Below are positions 43,789-52,866 of a stretch of 64,000 nucleotides of DNA, one piece after another. Under the pieces are notes generated by a model that was given only the letters and a program-made list of their open reading frames with translations, was not told the origin of the DNA and made no database searches. A program made the position numbers and the translations under genes. Positions within the stretch are counted from its first letter, which is position 1; every line of letters begins with the position of its first letter. Source of the stretch: a bacterium D16-50 (lineage in GTDB: Bacteria > Bacillota > Clostridia > Lachnospirales > Lachnospiraceae); contig RAZA01000015.1 in NCBI GenBank assembly GCA_003612485.1, positions 22,008 to 86,007 on the forward strand. The letters are read 5' to 3'.

Positions 43789-44844
43789 TCAGCAAAGCTG
43801 GCGCGATATTTTACGACAGATCTTGAAAACATCGGGATTGAACTTCACGTCCGCTTCCCCTCCCATGATCTCAAGGGCTTCCTCCCTGCTGTAGTTCTTT
43901 TTCTCCGTCAGCGCACAGTACACTTCCACCACGGAAACGATCTGGGCCGCAAGCGGAATCTCGGCTCCCCTCAGCCCCTGCGGATAACCGCTCCCGTCCC
44001 AGTTCTCATGATGGAAATGGGCGATGTCTGCCGCCATGCTAACGAAGTCATTGTAATCATTCCCTACATGCAGCTCCTCCAAAAGCTTCGCTCCGATCAC
44101 CGTATGCTGGCGCACCATGTCCATCTCCTCGCTGCTGAGGGCCGCCTGCCTCTTCAGAAGCTCCAGAGGAATTCCGATATTTCCGATATCACACAGCGGC
44201 GCCGCCAGCTTTATGGTATCGATATAGGCATCCGAAATCTTATCCTCGAACAAGGGGGAAAGCTGCATTCCCTGGGCCAGAATGCCGCAGTTTTGACTCA
44301 GCCTCTCGATATGTTCACTTCCATAGCAGGAATTCTGGGCCGCAATGGCGGCCAGCGCGTACAGAACGTCTTTCTTCTCCTGCTCGATCTGCTTCAGCTG
44401 CTGCCTCACGGATGCCTGAAGACGCTTGTTCATTTCCTGCAGCTCCCTATTGGCGTCATGGAGGCGAAGATGAATCTTCAGTCTCGCCTGAACGATCTCC
44501 GGGACGAAGGGCTTCGTGATATAGTCCTCTCCCCCCAGCGTAAGGCCCCGCACAATATCTTTCGGATCATCGAAGGCCGAAATAAAGATGATCGGTATGT
44601 TTTTTGTCCTTTCGTCACCCTTCAGGATCCTGCACAGCTCATAGCCGTCCATCCCCGGCATGGAGATATCGGACAGGACCAGCTCCGGGCGGCATTCCCC
44701 CACCGCCTTCAGCGCCTCCTCCCCGCTCTCTGCCAGAACCGGACGGCAACCCATGTCCTGAATGATCGCCTCCAGAACAGCCCTGTTCACTTCCAAATCG
44801 TCCACGATGAGAACCACCGCCCCCGCTCTGCCTCCAAAGTTCAT
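43789..44844 (-). CDS. response regulator with degenerate HD-GYP domain
   Basis: An N-terminal receiver with Asp59 (LSDISMP) is joined by a coiled linker (KRLQASVRQQLKQIEQEKK) to an HD-GYP domain. The metal HD site reads APLCDIGNIGIP, where active enzymes have LHDIGKIGIP: the His is Cys and the Lys is Asn. The later HHENWDGSGYP is intact. c-di-GMP hydrolysis is therefore doubtful and a binding or sensing role is possible. Between the kinase at 44886 and cheR in the same operon. The 351-residue length is standard. Confidence 0.85.
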   Translation of the reverse strand: MNFGGRAGAVVLIVDDLEVNRAVLEAIIQDMGCRPVLAESGEEALKAVGECRPELVLSDISMPGMDGYELCRILKGDERTKNIPIIFISAFDDPKDIVRGLTLGGEDYITKPFVPEIVQARLKIHLRLHDANRELQEMNKRLQASVRQQLKQIEQEKKDVLYALAAIAAQNSCYGSEHIERLSQNCGILAQGMQLSPLFEDKISDAYIDTIKLAAPLCDIGNIGIPLELLKRQAALSSEEMDMVRQHTVIGAKLLEELHVGNDYNDFVSMAADIAHFHHENWDGSGYPQGLRGAEIPLAAQIVSVVEVYCALTEKKNYSREEALEIMGGEADVKFNPDVFKICRKISRQLC

Positions 44845-44885
44845 TCCTGCGCTCCCCCTCTGATGCGTCGGCCCCTCCCCTTATG

Positions 44886-46325
44886 TCACATTGCCGTCAG
44901 CTGCTCCAGTTTCTCGTATTCCGCAGCGGCCTTTTCATAGTTCTCCTTCTGGATGGCCATCTTCAATCGAAGGACGCCTCTCTTTACTTCTGCAGGCGCC
45001 TCCTCGGCCAGCTGTCTCACCGTCTCCATAAACATCTCCGCCTTCTCCCAGTTCTCCATCTCGATGCAGAGAATCAGCTTCGACAAGTTCTTCTTCAGGG
45101 CTTCCCTGTTTTCGGGGGTGCCGTAGCTTCTGGCGTCTCCCCCGGTCTTGGCGCCCTCCTGCCCCTGATGCGCCATCTGCCTAAACACTGCCTTAACGTC
45201 GTCGGGAGACTGTTCCCTATGCTCCTCCTCGCAGGCTCCCAGCCACACGGAAAAAGAGAAAGTGCTTCCCCTGTTCTTCTCGCTCTCGGCCTCGATCCGG
45301 CCCCCCATCAACTCCACCAGCTGTCTGCAGATACTCAGGCCCAGCCCTGTGCCTCCGTATTTTCTGGAGATAGACGCATCCACCTGAGAAAAGCTCCGAA
45401 AAAGCTTATCCATGTCCGCTTCACCGATGCCTATGCCTGTATCCGATATGATAAAAAACAGTTCTATTTTGTCACCCACGCTGGCGGTTCTGAGCACCTG
45501 AACCGTGATCTTGCCTACTGCGGTGAACTTCAGGGCATTGGACAGCAGATTGTTGAGGATCTGTACGATTCTCAGTTCGTCTCCCACCACGTACTCCGGC
45601 ACCTGAGGGGACACCGTGACAAAAAAGTCCAGCCCCTTCTCGCTGATCCGCCCCTTGTGCTGGGCCTTCACATAATCCAGCATATTCCTGAAATGGAACC
45701 TCCGGGGCTCCAAAGTAAATTTTCCCGCGTCCAGCTTGGAGAAGTCCAAAATATTGTTGATGATCTTGTTCATGTCCCCGCAGCAGCGCTCTATCAGCTG
45801 AAGCGCCTTCACCGTCCGGGGATCCGTCACTTCCTCCACAAGCTCCCTGACATTTCCCAGAATGCCGTTCACCGGCGTCCTCAGCTCATGGGTCACATTG
45901 GCCACAAACTCCGCCTTGACCTTCGCCGCCTGCTGGGCCTCCTCCCTCACCTGACCGATCTCCCTGCCCAGATGCTCCTTCTCCAGAATGTCATTGGCCA
46001 TACAGACATAGGTTCCCGGACGGCGGAGGCTTTCCACCACCTTGGCCTCCACGGGAAAGCAGGTGCGGTTCCTGCGGTAAGCCACAAGATTGCGCTGCGC
46101 TCCCCCCAGAGTATAATCCCCGGGCACTCCTCCCCATGGGAACGCATTGGGGAATACCTCCCCCACGTCTCTGCCCGCCAGACCGCTGCCCGAACCCGGC
46201 TCCTCCTCATACCCCAGCTTCTTCCTTGCGGCGGCATTGGCATAGGAAACGACTCCTTCCTCATTAAAGACGAGAATCATTTCCAGCGCTTCCTCCATGA
46301 GAAACATGCTGTTTTCATCCTCCAT
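44886..46325 (-). CDS. PAS-domain sensor histidine kinase
   Basis: The start MEDENSMFL at 46325 is chosen (GGAAAGGCGG upstream); 46352 is longer but unneeded. A PAS domain (MILVFNEEGVVSYANAAARKKLG, about 15-100) is followed by HisKA with the phospho-His near 141 (VANVTHELRTP), a HATPase with DNLLSNALKF-like N box, SDTGIGI, and GGTGLGLSICRQL, then a long helical C-terminal extension. No membrane segment is seen, so it is a soluble kinase. No fused receiver or Hpt is present. It is flanked by the two HD-GYP response regulators, its probable partners. Confidence 0.88.
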   Translation of the reverse strand: MEDENSMFLMEEALEMILVFNEEGVVSYANAAARKKLGYEEEPGSGSGLAGRDVGEVFPNAFPWGGVPGDYTLGGAQRNLVAYRRNRTCFPVEAKVVESLRRPGTYVCMANDILEKEHLGREIGQVREEAQQAAKVKAEFVANVTHELRTPVNGILGNVRELVEEVTDPRTVKALQLIERCCGDMNKIINNILDFSKLDAGKFTLEPRRFHFRNMLDYVKAQHKGRISEKGLDFFVTVSPQVPEYVVGDELRIVQILNNLLSNALKFTAVGKITVQVLRTASVGDKIELFFIISDTGIGIGEADMDKLFRSFSQVDASISRKYGGTGLGLSICRQLVELMGGRIEAESEKNRGSTFSFSVWLGACEEEHREQSPDDVKAVFRQMAHQGQEGAKTGGDARSYGTPENREALKKNLSKLILCIEMENWEKAEMFMETVRQLAEEAPAEVKRGVLRLKMAIQKENYEKAAAEYEKLEQLTAM

Positions 46326-46409
46326 GCCGAAACCGCCTTTCCAAAATGTCATGAATCAAAAAGGCAGCAAATACGCAATGGCTTTTTGCTGCCCGATACC
46401 GTTTTCCTA

Positions 46410-47522
46410 TTACGAAAAATCAACTGCTCCAATCACTTCCATAATATTAAAGAAGTCTTCCTTGGCGAGCTTGAAGCACTCCAATATATCCGGCGAGAAC
46501 TGTCCGCATTCACCATTCATAATCATGTCAAACGCCTTGTCATTGGTATACGAGCCTTTATATACTCTGGGGCTCACCAGCGCGTCATATACATCGGCTA
46601 TAGCCACGATCTGCGCGCTGATGGGGATATCCTCCCCCGCCAGATGGTCCGGATAGCCTCTGCCGTCCCATCTCTCATGGTGATGGCGGCAGATATCATA
46701 GCAGTAACGGTAGAATTCCGTAGTCTGGTTTCTGTAGAATTTCTCCAGTATGTCGCAGCCGATGACGGTATGATTCTTCATGATCTCATATTCTTCCGCC
46801 GTCAGGCGTCCCGGTTTCAGCAGAACGGCGTCCGGTATTCCTATCTTTCCGATATCGTGCAGAACCGAAGCTCTGGCTATGGCGTCCACCTGCACGGGCG
46901 TCAGGCCGTATCTGGGAAAATGTCTCATGAGATAGTTCAGCATGATTCGGGTGTAATACTTGATACGCTTAGTATGATCCCCCGTCTCGGCGCTCCGGGA
47001 CTCCACCACGGAGCTTAGGGCGTCTATCATGAACTCATTGGTCTCACGGATCTCCCTCTCCTGCTCACGGATGGCTTCCTCCTGCTCCTTCAGGCGCAGC
47101 TCCATGTTCCGCTTGTTCTGGTACAGCTCTATGATATTGCGGCTTCTCCGCTTCACGATATGAGGGTAGAAGGGCTTATGTATCACATCGGCCACCCCGA
47201 AGGAATAGGCCTTGTCTTCACTGTCCTTGATGGTCTCTCCTGTAATCAGAATCACGGGGATTTCGTCCAGAAGATCATGCTCCTTCATGTACTCCAGCAC
47301 CTTGAAGCCGTCCATCACAGGCATCACCACGTCAAGAAGGATTAAAACGATATTATCGTTGCTTTCTATCTGGCGAACCGCATTGAGGCCATTCTCCGCC
47401 TCGATGAGAGTGTATTTCTCCGGAACCTCCTTGAACATCTCCATGAGTATCGCTCTATTCAGTTCTTCATCATCAACAATTAGCACCTGTTGCTTATTCA
47501 TGCCATTCACCATTGTCTTCAT
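46410..47522 (-). CDS. response regulator with active-looking HD-GYP domain
   Basis: The start MKTMVNGMN at 47522 has GGGAAG seven bases upstream. Receiver Asp64 lies in ILLDVVMP. The HD-GYP domain has LHDIGKIGIPD and HHERWDGRGYPDHL, both complete, so this is the likely functional c-di-GMP phosphodiesterase of the cluster. A coiled-coil linker (LYQNKRNMELRLKEQEEAIREQER) joins them. It is the first gene of the long leftward operon and diverges from the GGDEF gene; the 114-bp gap between them holds both promoters. Confidence 0.9.
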   Translation of the reverse strand: MKTMVNGMNKQQVLIVDDEELNRAILMEMFKEVPEKYTLIEAENGLNAVRQIESNDNIVLILLDVVMPVMDGFKVLEYMKEHDLLDEIPVILITGETIKDSEDKAYSFGVADVIHKPFYPHIVKRRSRNIIELYQNKRNMELRLKEQEEAIREQEREIRETNEFMIDALSSVVESRSAETGDHTKRIKYYTRIMLNYLMRHFPRYGLTPVQVDAIARASVLHDIGKIGIPDAVLLKPGRLTAEEYEIMKNHTVIGCDILEKFYRNQTTEFYRYCYDICRHHHERWDGRGYPDHLAGEDIPISAQIVAIADVYDALVSPRVYKGSYTNDKAFDMIMNGECGQFSPDILECFKLAKEDFFNIMEVIGAVDFS

Positions 47523-47636
47523 ATGTTTACTTCCCACTAAGGATATCATTTTTCTATTTAAATGTCAATTGCTTTCCCTTAAAAACCTTATAGACAAACA
47601 CACCCAAAGTATGGTAAATTAGTAGGAGTAAAAGAG

Positions 47637-49253
47637 GTGATACCCATAGAAACATATTCATTTTTTGAAATATTCGATGTAGACTCTCTGCAGGAGCTGA
47701 TGGATTCTCTCTCGGCCAGCCTGCAGGTGGGCATCAGCATACGCAGTCCTCAGGGCGAGCGCTTCACCGCGGACAGCGACTATTGCCGCTTCTGTCCTGA
47801 CATCATAAAGCGTTCTCCTCTGGGTCGAGCGCGCTGCGAGGAATCCATTGTAACCCTATGCCGGGGCAAGGACACAGTCCCCCGCATTTGCCGCTGCCAG
47901 CCTTCAGGACTCGTCAACGCGGGCATCAGCATTCTGGTGGACGGCATCCATATGTTCAGCATCATGGTGGGACAGATCCGTCTGGCGGGCGAGGAGCTCT
48001 CCGAGGAGGAATACCGGGACATGGCCCGCTCCCTCCAGATCGACGAGGATGCATATCTGGAGGGCATCCGGCACACGCCCTTAAAGACCCGGAAGGAATT
48101 CGAGAATATCCTGAGCACCTTGTCCCTGCTGGCAAAGCAGCTCTCCTATCTCGGCCACCAGAACCTTTACCTGAAATCCCTCATCGACGCTCTGGAAAGT
48201 CAGGAGCTGGTGCATCAAAAGCAGCGGGACATTCTGGAGACTCTGGCGGAGCGGGATTCCATGACCGGCCTCTACAATCGCCGGAAATTCGAGGAGACAG
48301 TGGCCGAATACGCGTCCCAAAAAGGCCGTCAGATCTGCATGATATCCGCCGACGCCAATTTCCTGAAGCTGACCAACGACATCTTCGGCCATGAGCCGGG
48401 AGACCTTCTGATAAAGACCATGGCCAAGATCATACATGATCTGGCCAAAAGCGACTGGCTGGTGGCCAGATGCGGAGGAGACGAATTCCGGATCATCCTG
48501 CCGGACACTTCTCTGGAGACCGCTCTGGACTACTGCCGCCGGGTGGCCCGCAACTGCCGCAAGGACAAGAGCTTAAACCTCCCCCTCGCCATAGCCATGG
48601 GCGCCGCGGAATGGATCAGCGACACCGAGACTCTCGACGACTGCTTCGCCAGAGCCGACGCCAAGATGTATCAGAACAAGACCGTTCTCAAGCATGAGCT
48701 GCGAGTCCAAGACTACATCATGGAAAGGCTTTACGACAGACAGGTTCTGGACAAGAGGGTGGTGGAGTCCACCGCCCGGATGACTCTGGAGTTCGCCGTC
48801 TATCTGGGCTTTGCAAGGGATCGGGCGGAGGATATGGCCATGGCCGCCCACTATCAGGACATCGGTATGGCAAAACTCCCCGAATCCTTTGTGATCCGGG
48901 GACAGTTGCGAACGGAGGAGGAGACCCTCCAGATCCATATGCATGCCACCCACAGCTACACTATGGCCAGACTGTTTGACGAACTCTATAAAATCGCGGA
49001 TATCATACACTGCTCCCATGAAAACTGGAACGGTGAAAGCTATCCCAACGGCCTCAAGGGGGAGCAGATTCCCATAGAGGCCCGGATCATCCATGTCGTC
49101 AGCGACTACGTCTCTCTGACAATGCCCACCGTCATAGGCGGATACTACACCAAGGAGGCGGCGAAACAGCGGATATCGGAATCTGCCGGCATCGCCTACG
49201 ATCCCAAGCTGGCGGCGAGATTTCTGGAGTTTCTGGAAAAAAAGAACTATTGA
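47637..49253 (+). CDS. PocR-type sensor - GGDEF diguanylate cyclase - degenerate HD-GYP
   Basis: GTG at 47637 is the start (AGGAG eight bases upstream). The first 170 residues are a PocR-like ligand-binding domain with many Cys (YCRFCPDIIKRSPLGRARCEES, CRCQPSG), as seen in sensors of propanediol or one-carbon compounds. The GGDEF domain has the intact RCGGDEFRI near 282. The HD-GYP part reads AAHYQDIGMA and HENWNGESYP, where active enzymes have LHDIGK and HHExxDGxGYP, so the hydrolase is probably dead. The protein would make c-di-GMP in response to a ligand. It is divergent from the chemosensory operon. Confidence 0.85.
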   Translation: MIPIETYSFFEIFDVDSLQELMDSLSASLQVGISIRSPQGERFTADSDYCRFCPDIIKRSPLGRARCEESIVTLCRGKDTVPRICRCQPSGLVNAGISILVDGIHMFSIMVGQIRLAGEELSEEEYRDMARSLQIDEDAYLEGIRHTPLKTRKEFENILSTLSLLAKQLSYLGHQNLYLKSLIDALESQELVHQKQRDILETLAERDSMTGLYNRRKFEETVAEYASQKGRQICMISADANFLKLTNDIFGHEPGDLLIKTMAKIIHDLAKSDWLVARCGGDEFRIILPDTSLETALDYCRRVARNCRKDKSLNLPLAIAMGAAEWISDTETLDDCFARADAKMYQNKTVLKHELRVQDYIMERLYDRQVLDKRVVESTARMTLEFAVYLGFARDRAEDMAMAAHYQDIGMAKLPESFVIRGQLRTEEETLQIHMHATHSYTMARLFDELYKIADIIHCSHENWNGESYPNGLKGEQIPIEARIIHVVSDYVSLTMPTVIGGYYTKEAAKQRISESAGIAYDPKLAARFLEFLEKKNY

Positions 49254-49321
49254 CGCCATGCCTCCTTCCGGAACGCCCTTTTCGCCGGACGCTCCTAAAA
49301 GGCAAATCAAGACGCAAAAAA

Positions 49322-49356
49322 GGCCGGGACACCTCATGCCAACGGGTGTCCCGGTC
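49322..49356. terminator. bidirectional terminator between convergent genes
   Basis: GGCCGGGACACC and GGGTGTCCCGGTC form a strong stem of about 12 bp with A-rich and T-rich flanks on both sides. It separates the GGDEF gene (plus) from the ABC permease gene (minus), serving both. Confidence 0.85.
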
Positions 49357-49407
49357 TTCCTTTATTGCTCCGTCTTTCTTGGATCTTATTTGGATCCTTT
49401 TTAAATC

Positions 49408-50658
49408 TTATTCGCTCTGCTTCAGATCCTTCAGCGCATTGGTCAGCTTGATGGGATTGCCGTATCTGAGGGTCCCCATGCGGTAAAGCTTGGCTCCAAG
49501 CACTCCCGCCCCTATGGTGGACAGAACCAGAATCAGAAAGGAAACCGCCACCTCCCATGCCGCCACGGTTCCCATGCCGATGCGGGCGAACATGGTGCTG
49601 TAGGAGCTGACGGGCAGGAAGGAAAGAACCTTGATCGCTACCCCGTCTATATCGTTAAGCTGTACCAGCGAGAAGAAATACACTACCATCACCACCACCA
49701 TCAGGCCCGAAGCGCTCTTGCTGATATCCTCGGTCTTGCTGACCAGTGCCCCCATGGCACCGTATAGGAAGCCGTAGAACAGATAGCCCCCCAGACCGAA
49801 GAACGCGAAGGCTGCCACCACCGATCCGGGAATGTGCAGGAACATATCCAGCATGCCTCCCCATTGCTCTCTGTTCATCTGATAGGCGATCAGCAGAGCT
49901 CCCAGAAGCACTCCCATCTGGAACACCCCCGCCACGGCCCCCGCGATGACCTTGCCGAACAGCAGGCTGTTGGGAGAAGTGCTGGTCACCAGTACCTCTA
50001 TGGCCCGGTTGCTCTTCTCACTGGTGACGGAAACGGCGATCATCTGTCCATAATACACAATCAGCATAAAGACAATGATGATCAATACATAGCAATACCA
50101 GTAGTTGCTCCCGGAATCCTTGTTCAGCACCTCTTCCTCCACAGTGATGGGAACATCGTACATGGCGGCCACCTCTTCCAGATTCCAGCCGTTCTGCCGG
50201 CAGTAGTCCATCCTATAGAACTGTCTCATGGCCTCCTGAAAAAGAAGCATATTGTTGTCATGCATGGGTTTATTAAAGACATAATATTCGTACTCCGTCT
50301 TCCCCGTCACCACGAAGCCGGCCTCCGCCTCCTGCGCCTCCACGGATGCCTTTACGGCGTCGGGTTCCGCCTTCTGCCAGACTGCGTCCGGAAACAGCTG
50401 CGCAAGAACATCCTCCTGCACCACTCCAGCATGGTCCGCATATAGGAACAGCGGCTTCTCTCCCTCCGGCGTTTCCTTCTCCGAAGAATCCTCGCCTCCT
50501 ACGATCTTCACCCCCGTGAATCCGGACATGTCCACGAACCGGGGCAAAAACAGCATCCCCACTCCCAGCAGCGCCAGCAGCACGGTCAGCCCCATGAAGG
50601 CTTTGTTGCTGAAATACTCTTTCAGTTCATACTTCAGTACGATCACAAATTTTCTCAT
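49408..50658 (-). CDS. ABC exporter permease (NatB-like)
   Basis: The 416-residue protein has an N-terminal membrane helix (AFMGLTVLLALLGVGMLFLP), an extracellular domain of about 150 residues, and five further membrane helices including YCYVLIIIVFMLIVYYGQMIAV, LLFGKVIAGAVAGVFQMGVLLGALLI and VAVSFLILVLSTIGAGVLGAKL. This is the ABC-2 / NatB architecture, which exports Na+ or small drugs with the NatA ATPase. The start overlaps the ATPase stop as ATGA (50655-50658). Substrate unknown. Confidence 0.85.
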   Translation of the reverse strand: MRKFVIVLKYELKEYFSNKAFMGLTVLLALLGVGMLFLPRFVDMSGFTGVKIVGGEDSSEKETPEGEKPLFLYADHAGVVQEDVLAQLFPDAVWQKAEPDAVKASVEAQEAEAGFVVTGKTEYEYYVFNKPMHDNNMLLFQEAMRQFYRMDYCRQNGWNLEEVAAMYDVPITVEEEVLNKDSGSNYWYCYVLIIIVFMLIVYYGQMIAVSVTSEKSNRAIEVLVTSTSPNSLLFGKVIAGAVAGVFQMGVLLGALLIAYQMNREQWGGMLDMFLHIPGSVVAAFAFFGLGGYLFYGFLYGAMGALVSKTEDISKSASGLMVVVMVVYFFSLVQLNDIDGVAIKVLSFLPVSSYSTMFARIGMGTVAAWEVAVSFLILVLSTIGAGVLGAKLYRMGTLRYGNPIKLTNALKDLKQSE

Positions 50659-51572
50659 TCCTCTTCACCTACCTTAGCCACGAAAATATCATTCAGGGAG
50701 GGCTCGTATCTCCCGAACTTCTCCACATCCACATCGGATTTGGCAAGCCTTTCCAGAAATGCGCGCTTGTCTGCGCCCTCTGAAAGCTCCAGCACCAGAA
50801 ACTCCTTCTTCCTGCCGGAAACTCTGGCAAGCCCCTGCCACTCCCCTTCTACCTTCCGGGCAAGTTCCTCCAGCGTATGGTTCTCCGCCGCCAGCATCAG
50901 ACGGTTTCTGCTGTACTCCTTCTTGATGTCCTTCAGCTGCCCGTCCAGAACCACCTGCCCCTGATTGATAATGGCGATATTGTCGCAAAATTCTTCCACA
51001 TAGCTCATCTGATGGCTGGAAAAGATCACCAGCCTCTTGTCGTTGATAAGCTCGTTCACCACATCCTTCAGAATCTGGGAGTTCACCGGATCCAGACCGC
51101 TGAAGGGCTCATCCAGAATCACCATGTCAGGATTGTTCACCAGAGTGGCTGCAAGCTGAACCTTCTGCTGGTTGCCCTTGGACAGCGTCTCCAGCTTCTT
51201 GGTCTCATATTCCGCCACCTCCAGCCTCTCCAGCCACTTTTTTGCGCTGACTCTAGCCTCTCCGGGCTTCATACCCCTTAGGGTGGCCAGATACACCATC
51301 TGATCTATGACCGTCCTCTTGGGATACAGCCCTCTCTCCTCCGGAAGATAACCGATCTGATGCTTTCTGGGCTGGAACTGTCTGCCGTCCAGCAGGATTT
51401 CCCCGCTGTTTGCATGAAACACATCCATCAGAATGCGGATGGTCGTGGTCTTGCCGGCTCCGTTTCTGCCCAGAAGGCCCAGCGCCTTCCCGCTCTCCAC
51501 CTGAAAGCTCACGCCATGGAGCACTTCTTTGTCCCCAAAGCTTTTGCGTATGTTCTTTACCTCAAGTATCAT
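50655..51572 (-). CDS. ABC exporter ATPase (NatA-like)
   Basis: The 305-residue ATPase has Walker A LGRNGAGKTT at 34-43, the Q-loop, the signature LSKGNQQKVQLA near 135, Walker B VILDEPFSGLD near 155, and the switch His in FSSHQMSY. The C-terminal 80 residues are the DUF4162-like extension of NatA-type ATPases. It pairs with the permease downstream (4-bp overlap). The PadR gene lies 157 bp upstream in the same orientation. Confidence 0.9.
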   Translation of the reverse strand: MILEVKNIRKSFGDKEVLHGVSFQVESGKALGLLGRNGAGKTTTIRILMDVFHANSGEILLDGRQFQPRKHQIGYLPEERGLYPKRTVIDQMVYLATLRGMKPGEARVSAKKWLERLEVAEYETKKLETLSKGNQQKVQLAATLVNNPDMVILDEPFSGLDPVNSQILKDVVNELINDKRLVIFSSHQMSYVEEFCDNIAIINQGQVVLDGQLKDIKKEYSRNRLMLAAENHTLEELARKVEGEWQGLARVSGRKKEFLVLELSEGADKRAFLERLAKSDVDVEKFGRYEPSLNDIFVAKVGEEE

Positions 51573-51729
51573 TTATTTCCTATCCCTTTCCCGCCCTCTG
51601 CCTCTTGTGCCGCCGTGCCCCTTAATTTGGACGCGGCCATGCGCCGGAGCGTCGCTCCCGGATGCACGGCTGCCGCAGGCGGCAGATCAGGCGCAATATG
51701 TAAGAACCGTACTGCTTTTCCTCTGCTTC

Positions 51730-52092
51730 CTATGTACCCCCCCTATCTTCCAAATTCGGTCTTTTCACCACTTCCCCTTCTTTCAGGACGGTCCAGCCGT
51801 CCTCAAGCTGGAGCGCCAGCCTCCTTGTCTCCTCCTGAAGCAGCCAAAGCCCTGCGTCCGTGATTCGATACGCCTTTTTGCTCTCGTCGGAAACCACTTC
51901 GATGACGCCGTCTGCCACCAGCCTGCCCACCATAGTGTACAAGGTGCCCGTGCCCAGAAGAATCCGCCCTCTGGTCAGGCCGTTCACATACTGTATGATG
52001 GCATAGCCATGTCTGGGAGACATGACGGACAAAAGGGTATAGTAAATCGTCTCTGTCATAGGAATATACTTTTTCCGTAAGGCTTCGTTCAT
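51730..52092 (-). CDS. PadR-family transcriptional regulator
   Basis: The start MNEALRKKYIPM at 52092 has AAGGGGTGAATCG upstream; a longer frame lies in the promoter region. The winged HTH (TETIYYTLLSVMSPRHGYAIIQYVNGLTRGRILLGTGTLYTMVGRL) and the C-terminal dimer helix match PadR. PadR proteins repress exporters and respond to drugs or phenolic acids. Its promoter carries a palindrome (described separately), and its genes ABC ATPase and permease follow, so autorepression with exporter control is the likely scheme. Confidence 0.88.
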   Translation of the reverse strand: MNEALRKKYIPMTETIYYTLLSVMSPRHGYAIIQYVNGLTRGRILLGTGTLYTMVGRLVADGVIEVVSDESKKAYRITDAGLWLLQEETRRLALQLEDGWTVLKEGEVVKRPNLEDRGGT

Positions 52093-52116
52093 CGATTCAC
52101 CCCTTTGCGTTTGTCC

Positions 52117-52143
52117 TCGACATGTCGATAGTTGATATATCGA
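52117..52143. promoter_or_regulatory. palindromic operator of the padR promoter
   Basis: TCGACATGTCGA (52117-52128) is a perfect 12-bp palindrome, and TCGATA ... TATCGA (52125-52143) is an inverted repeat with a 7-base centre. Both lie just downstream of the promoter at 52182-52154, at about +12 to +38, where repressor binding would block initiation or elongation. Confidence 0.6.
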
Positions 52144-52153
52144 GAATGAATGT

Positions 52154-52182
52154 AGGATAGCACAATGAAAGAAAAATGTCAA
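52154..52182 (-). promoter_or_regulatory. padR promoter (TTGACA-N17-TATCCT)
   Basis: On the minus strand TTGACA lies at 52182-52177 and TATCCT at 52159-52154, with a spacer of exactly 17 bases. It drives the leftward PadR and ABC exporter genes. Confidence 0.7.
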
Positions 52183-52220
52183 TAGAGGAAAAATAAAATT
52201 CGCCCCGATCAACGAATCAG

Positions 52221-52263
52221 GCCCGGAAACGGCAGAGTCTTAAAAACTCTGCCGCCTCCGGGC
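52221..52263. repeat. long hairpin between padR promoter and flavin reductase gene
   Basis: GCCCGGA...CGGCAGAGT pairs with ACTCTGCCG...TCCGGGC around a loop rich in A/T. The inner arms GCAGAGT/ACTCTGC are repeated in a second hairpin at 52976-52995, on the other side of the flavin reductase gene. No strong U-tract follows, so this may be a factor-dependent end or a repeat element. Confidence 0.5.
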
Positions 52264-52365
52264 TTTCACTGCTTGTTCCTACTATATGCTTGTTTAAGAG
52301 CCCCTATCCCTTCAGGCTCCGCCTCACATCCCAATGCCAAAACAGTCCCTGCCTGCCCCGGAAGG

Positions 52366-52866
52366 CTACTCCGCTATATAGGTGGGGGCATTCTTGGGGC
52401 TCCTGCCCTTAATTACATTATGATAATAGGAATACGTCATGGGCACATCCTTCTTCAGCACATCCGCATCCAGCACCTTCCCCAGAAAGACCGTATGGGT
52501 GTCTGTCTCCATGCTGTCAATGACCTCACATACGATGTAGCCGCAGGCATCCGCCACCACGGGCATATGTTCTTTGGTCACATGCTCCACCTGAGCGAAC
52601 TTGTCATTGTCCTTTCCGCTCTTAAAGCCGAAGGCGCCGATGATGCCGGGATCGGAATTCTCTCCCAGAATGGAGACCGCGAACCTTCCGGTACTCCGGA
52701 TGCACTGGTTGGTATAGTTGTCATGATTGATGCTCACTGCCACGGTGGCCGGCTCGGAGGTGATCTGCATGGCGCTGTTTGCCGTACAGCCTGTAGCCCT
52801 CCCTTGATCCCATGTGCTCACTACATACACGCCGTAGGACAATTGATGAAATGCACTCTTGTTCAT
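52366..52866 (-). CDS. flavin reductase-like (flavoredoxin family) protein
   Basis: The 166-residue protein matches the FMN-binding flavin reductase domain: YGVYVVSTWDQGRATGCTANSAMQI, PATVAVSINHDNYTNQCI, GRFAVSILGENSDPGIIGAFG. These bind FMN and pass electrons from NAD(P)H or a redox partner. In Clostridia similar domains are fused to rubredoxin; this one is stand-alone. GGAAAGGAAGG lies upstream of the ATG. Role in oxygen or nitric oxide defence is a possibility. Confidence 0.85.
   Translation of the reverse strand: MNKSAFHQLSYGVYVVSTWDQGRATGCTANSAMQITSEPATVAVSINHDNYTNQCIRSTGRFAVSILGENSDPGIIGAFGFKSGKDNDKFAQVEHVTKEHMPVVADACGYIVCEVIDSMETDTHTVFLGKVLDADVLKKDVPMTYSYYHNVIKGRSPKNAPTYIAE

Noticed and set aside
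44883..47018. 711-residue open frame on the plus strand across the kinase and HD-GYP genes
   Set aside because: It mirrors two intact conserved genes and has no recognisable domain or ribosome binding site.
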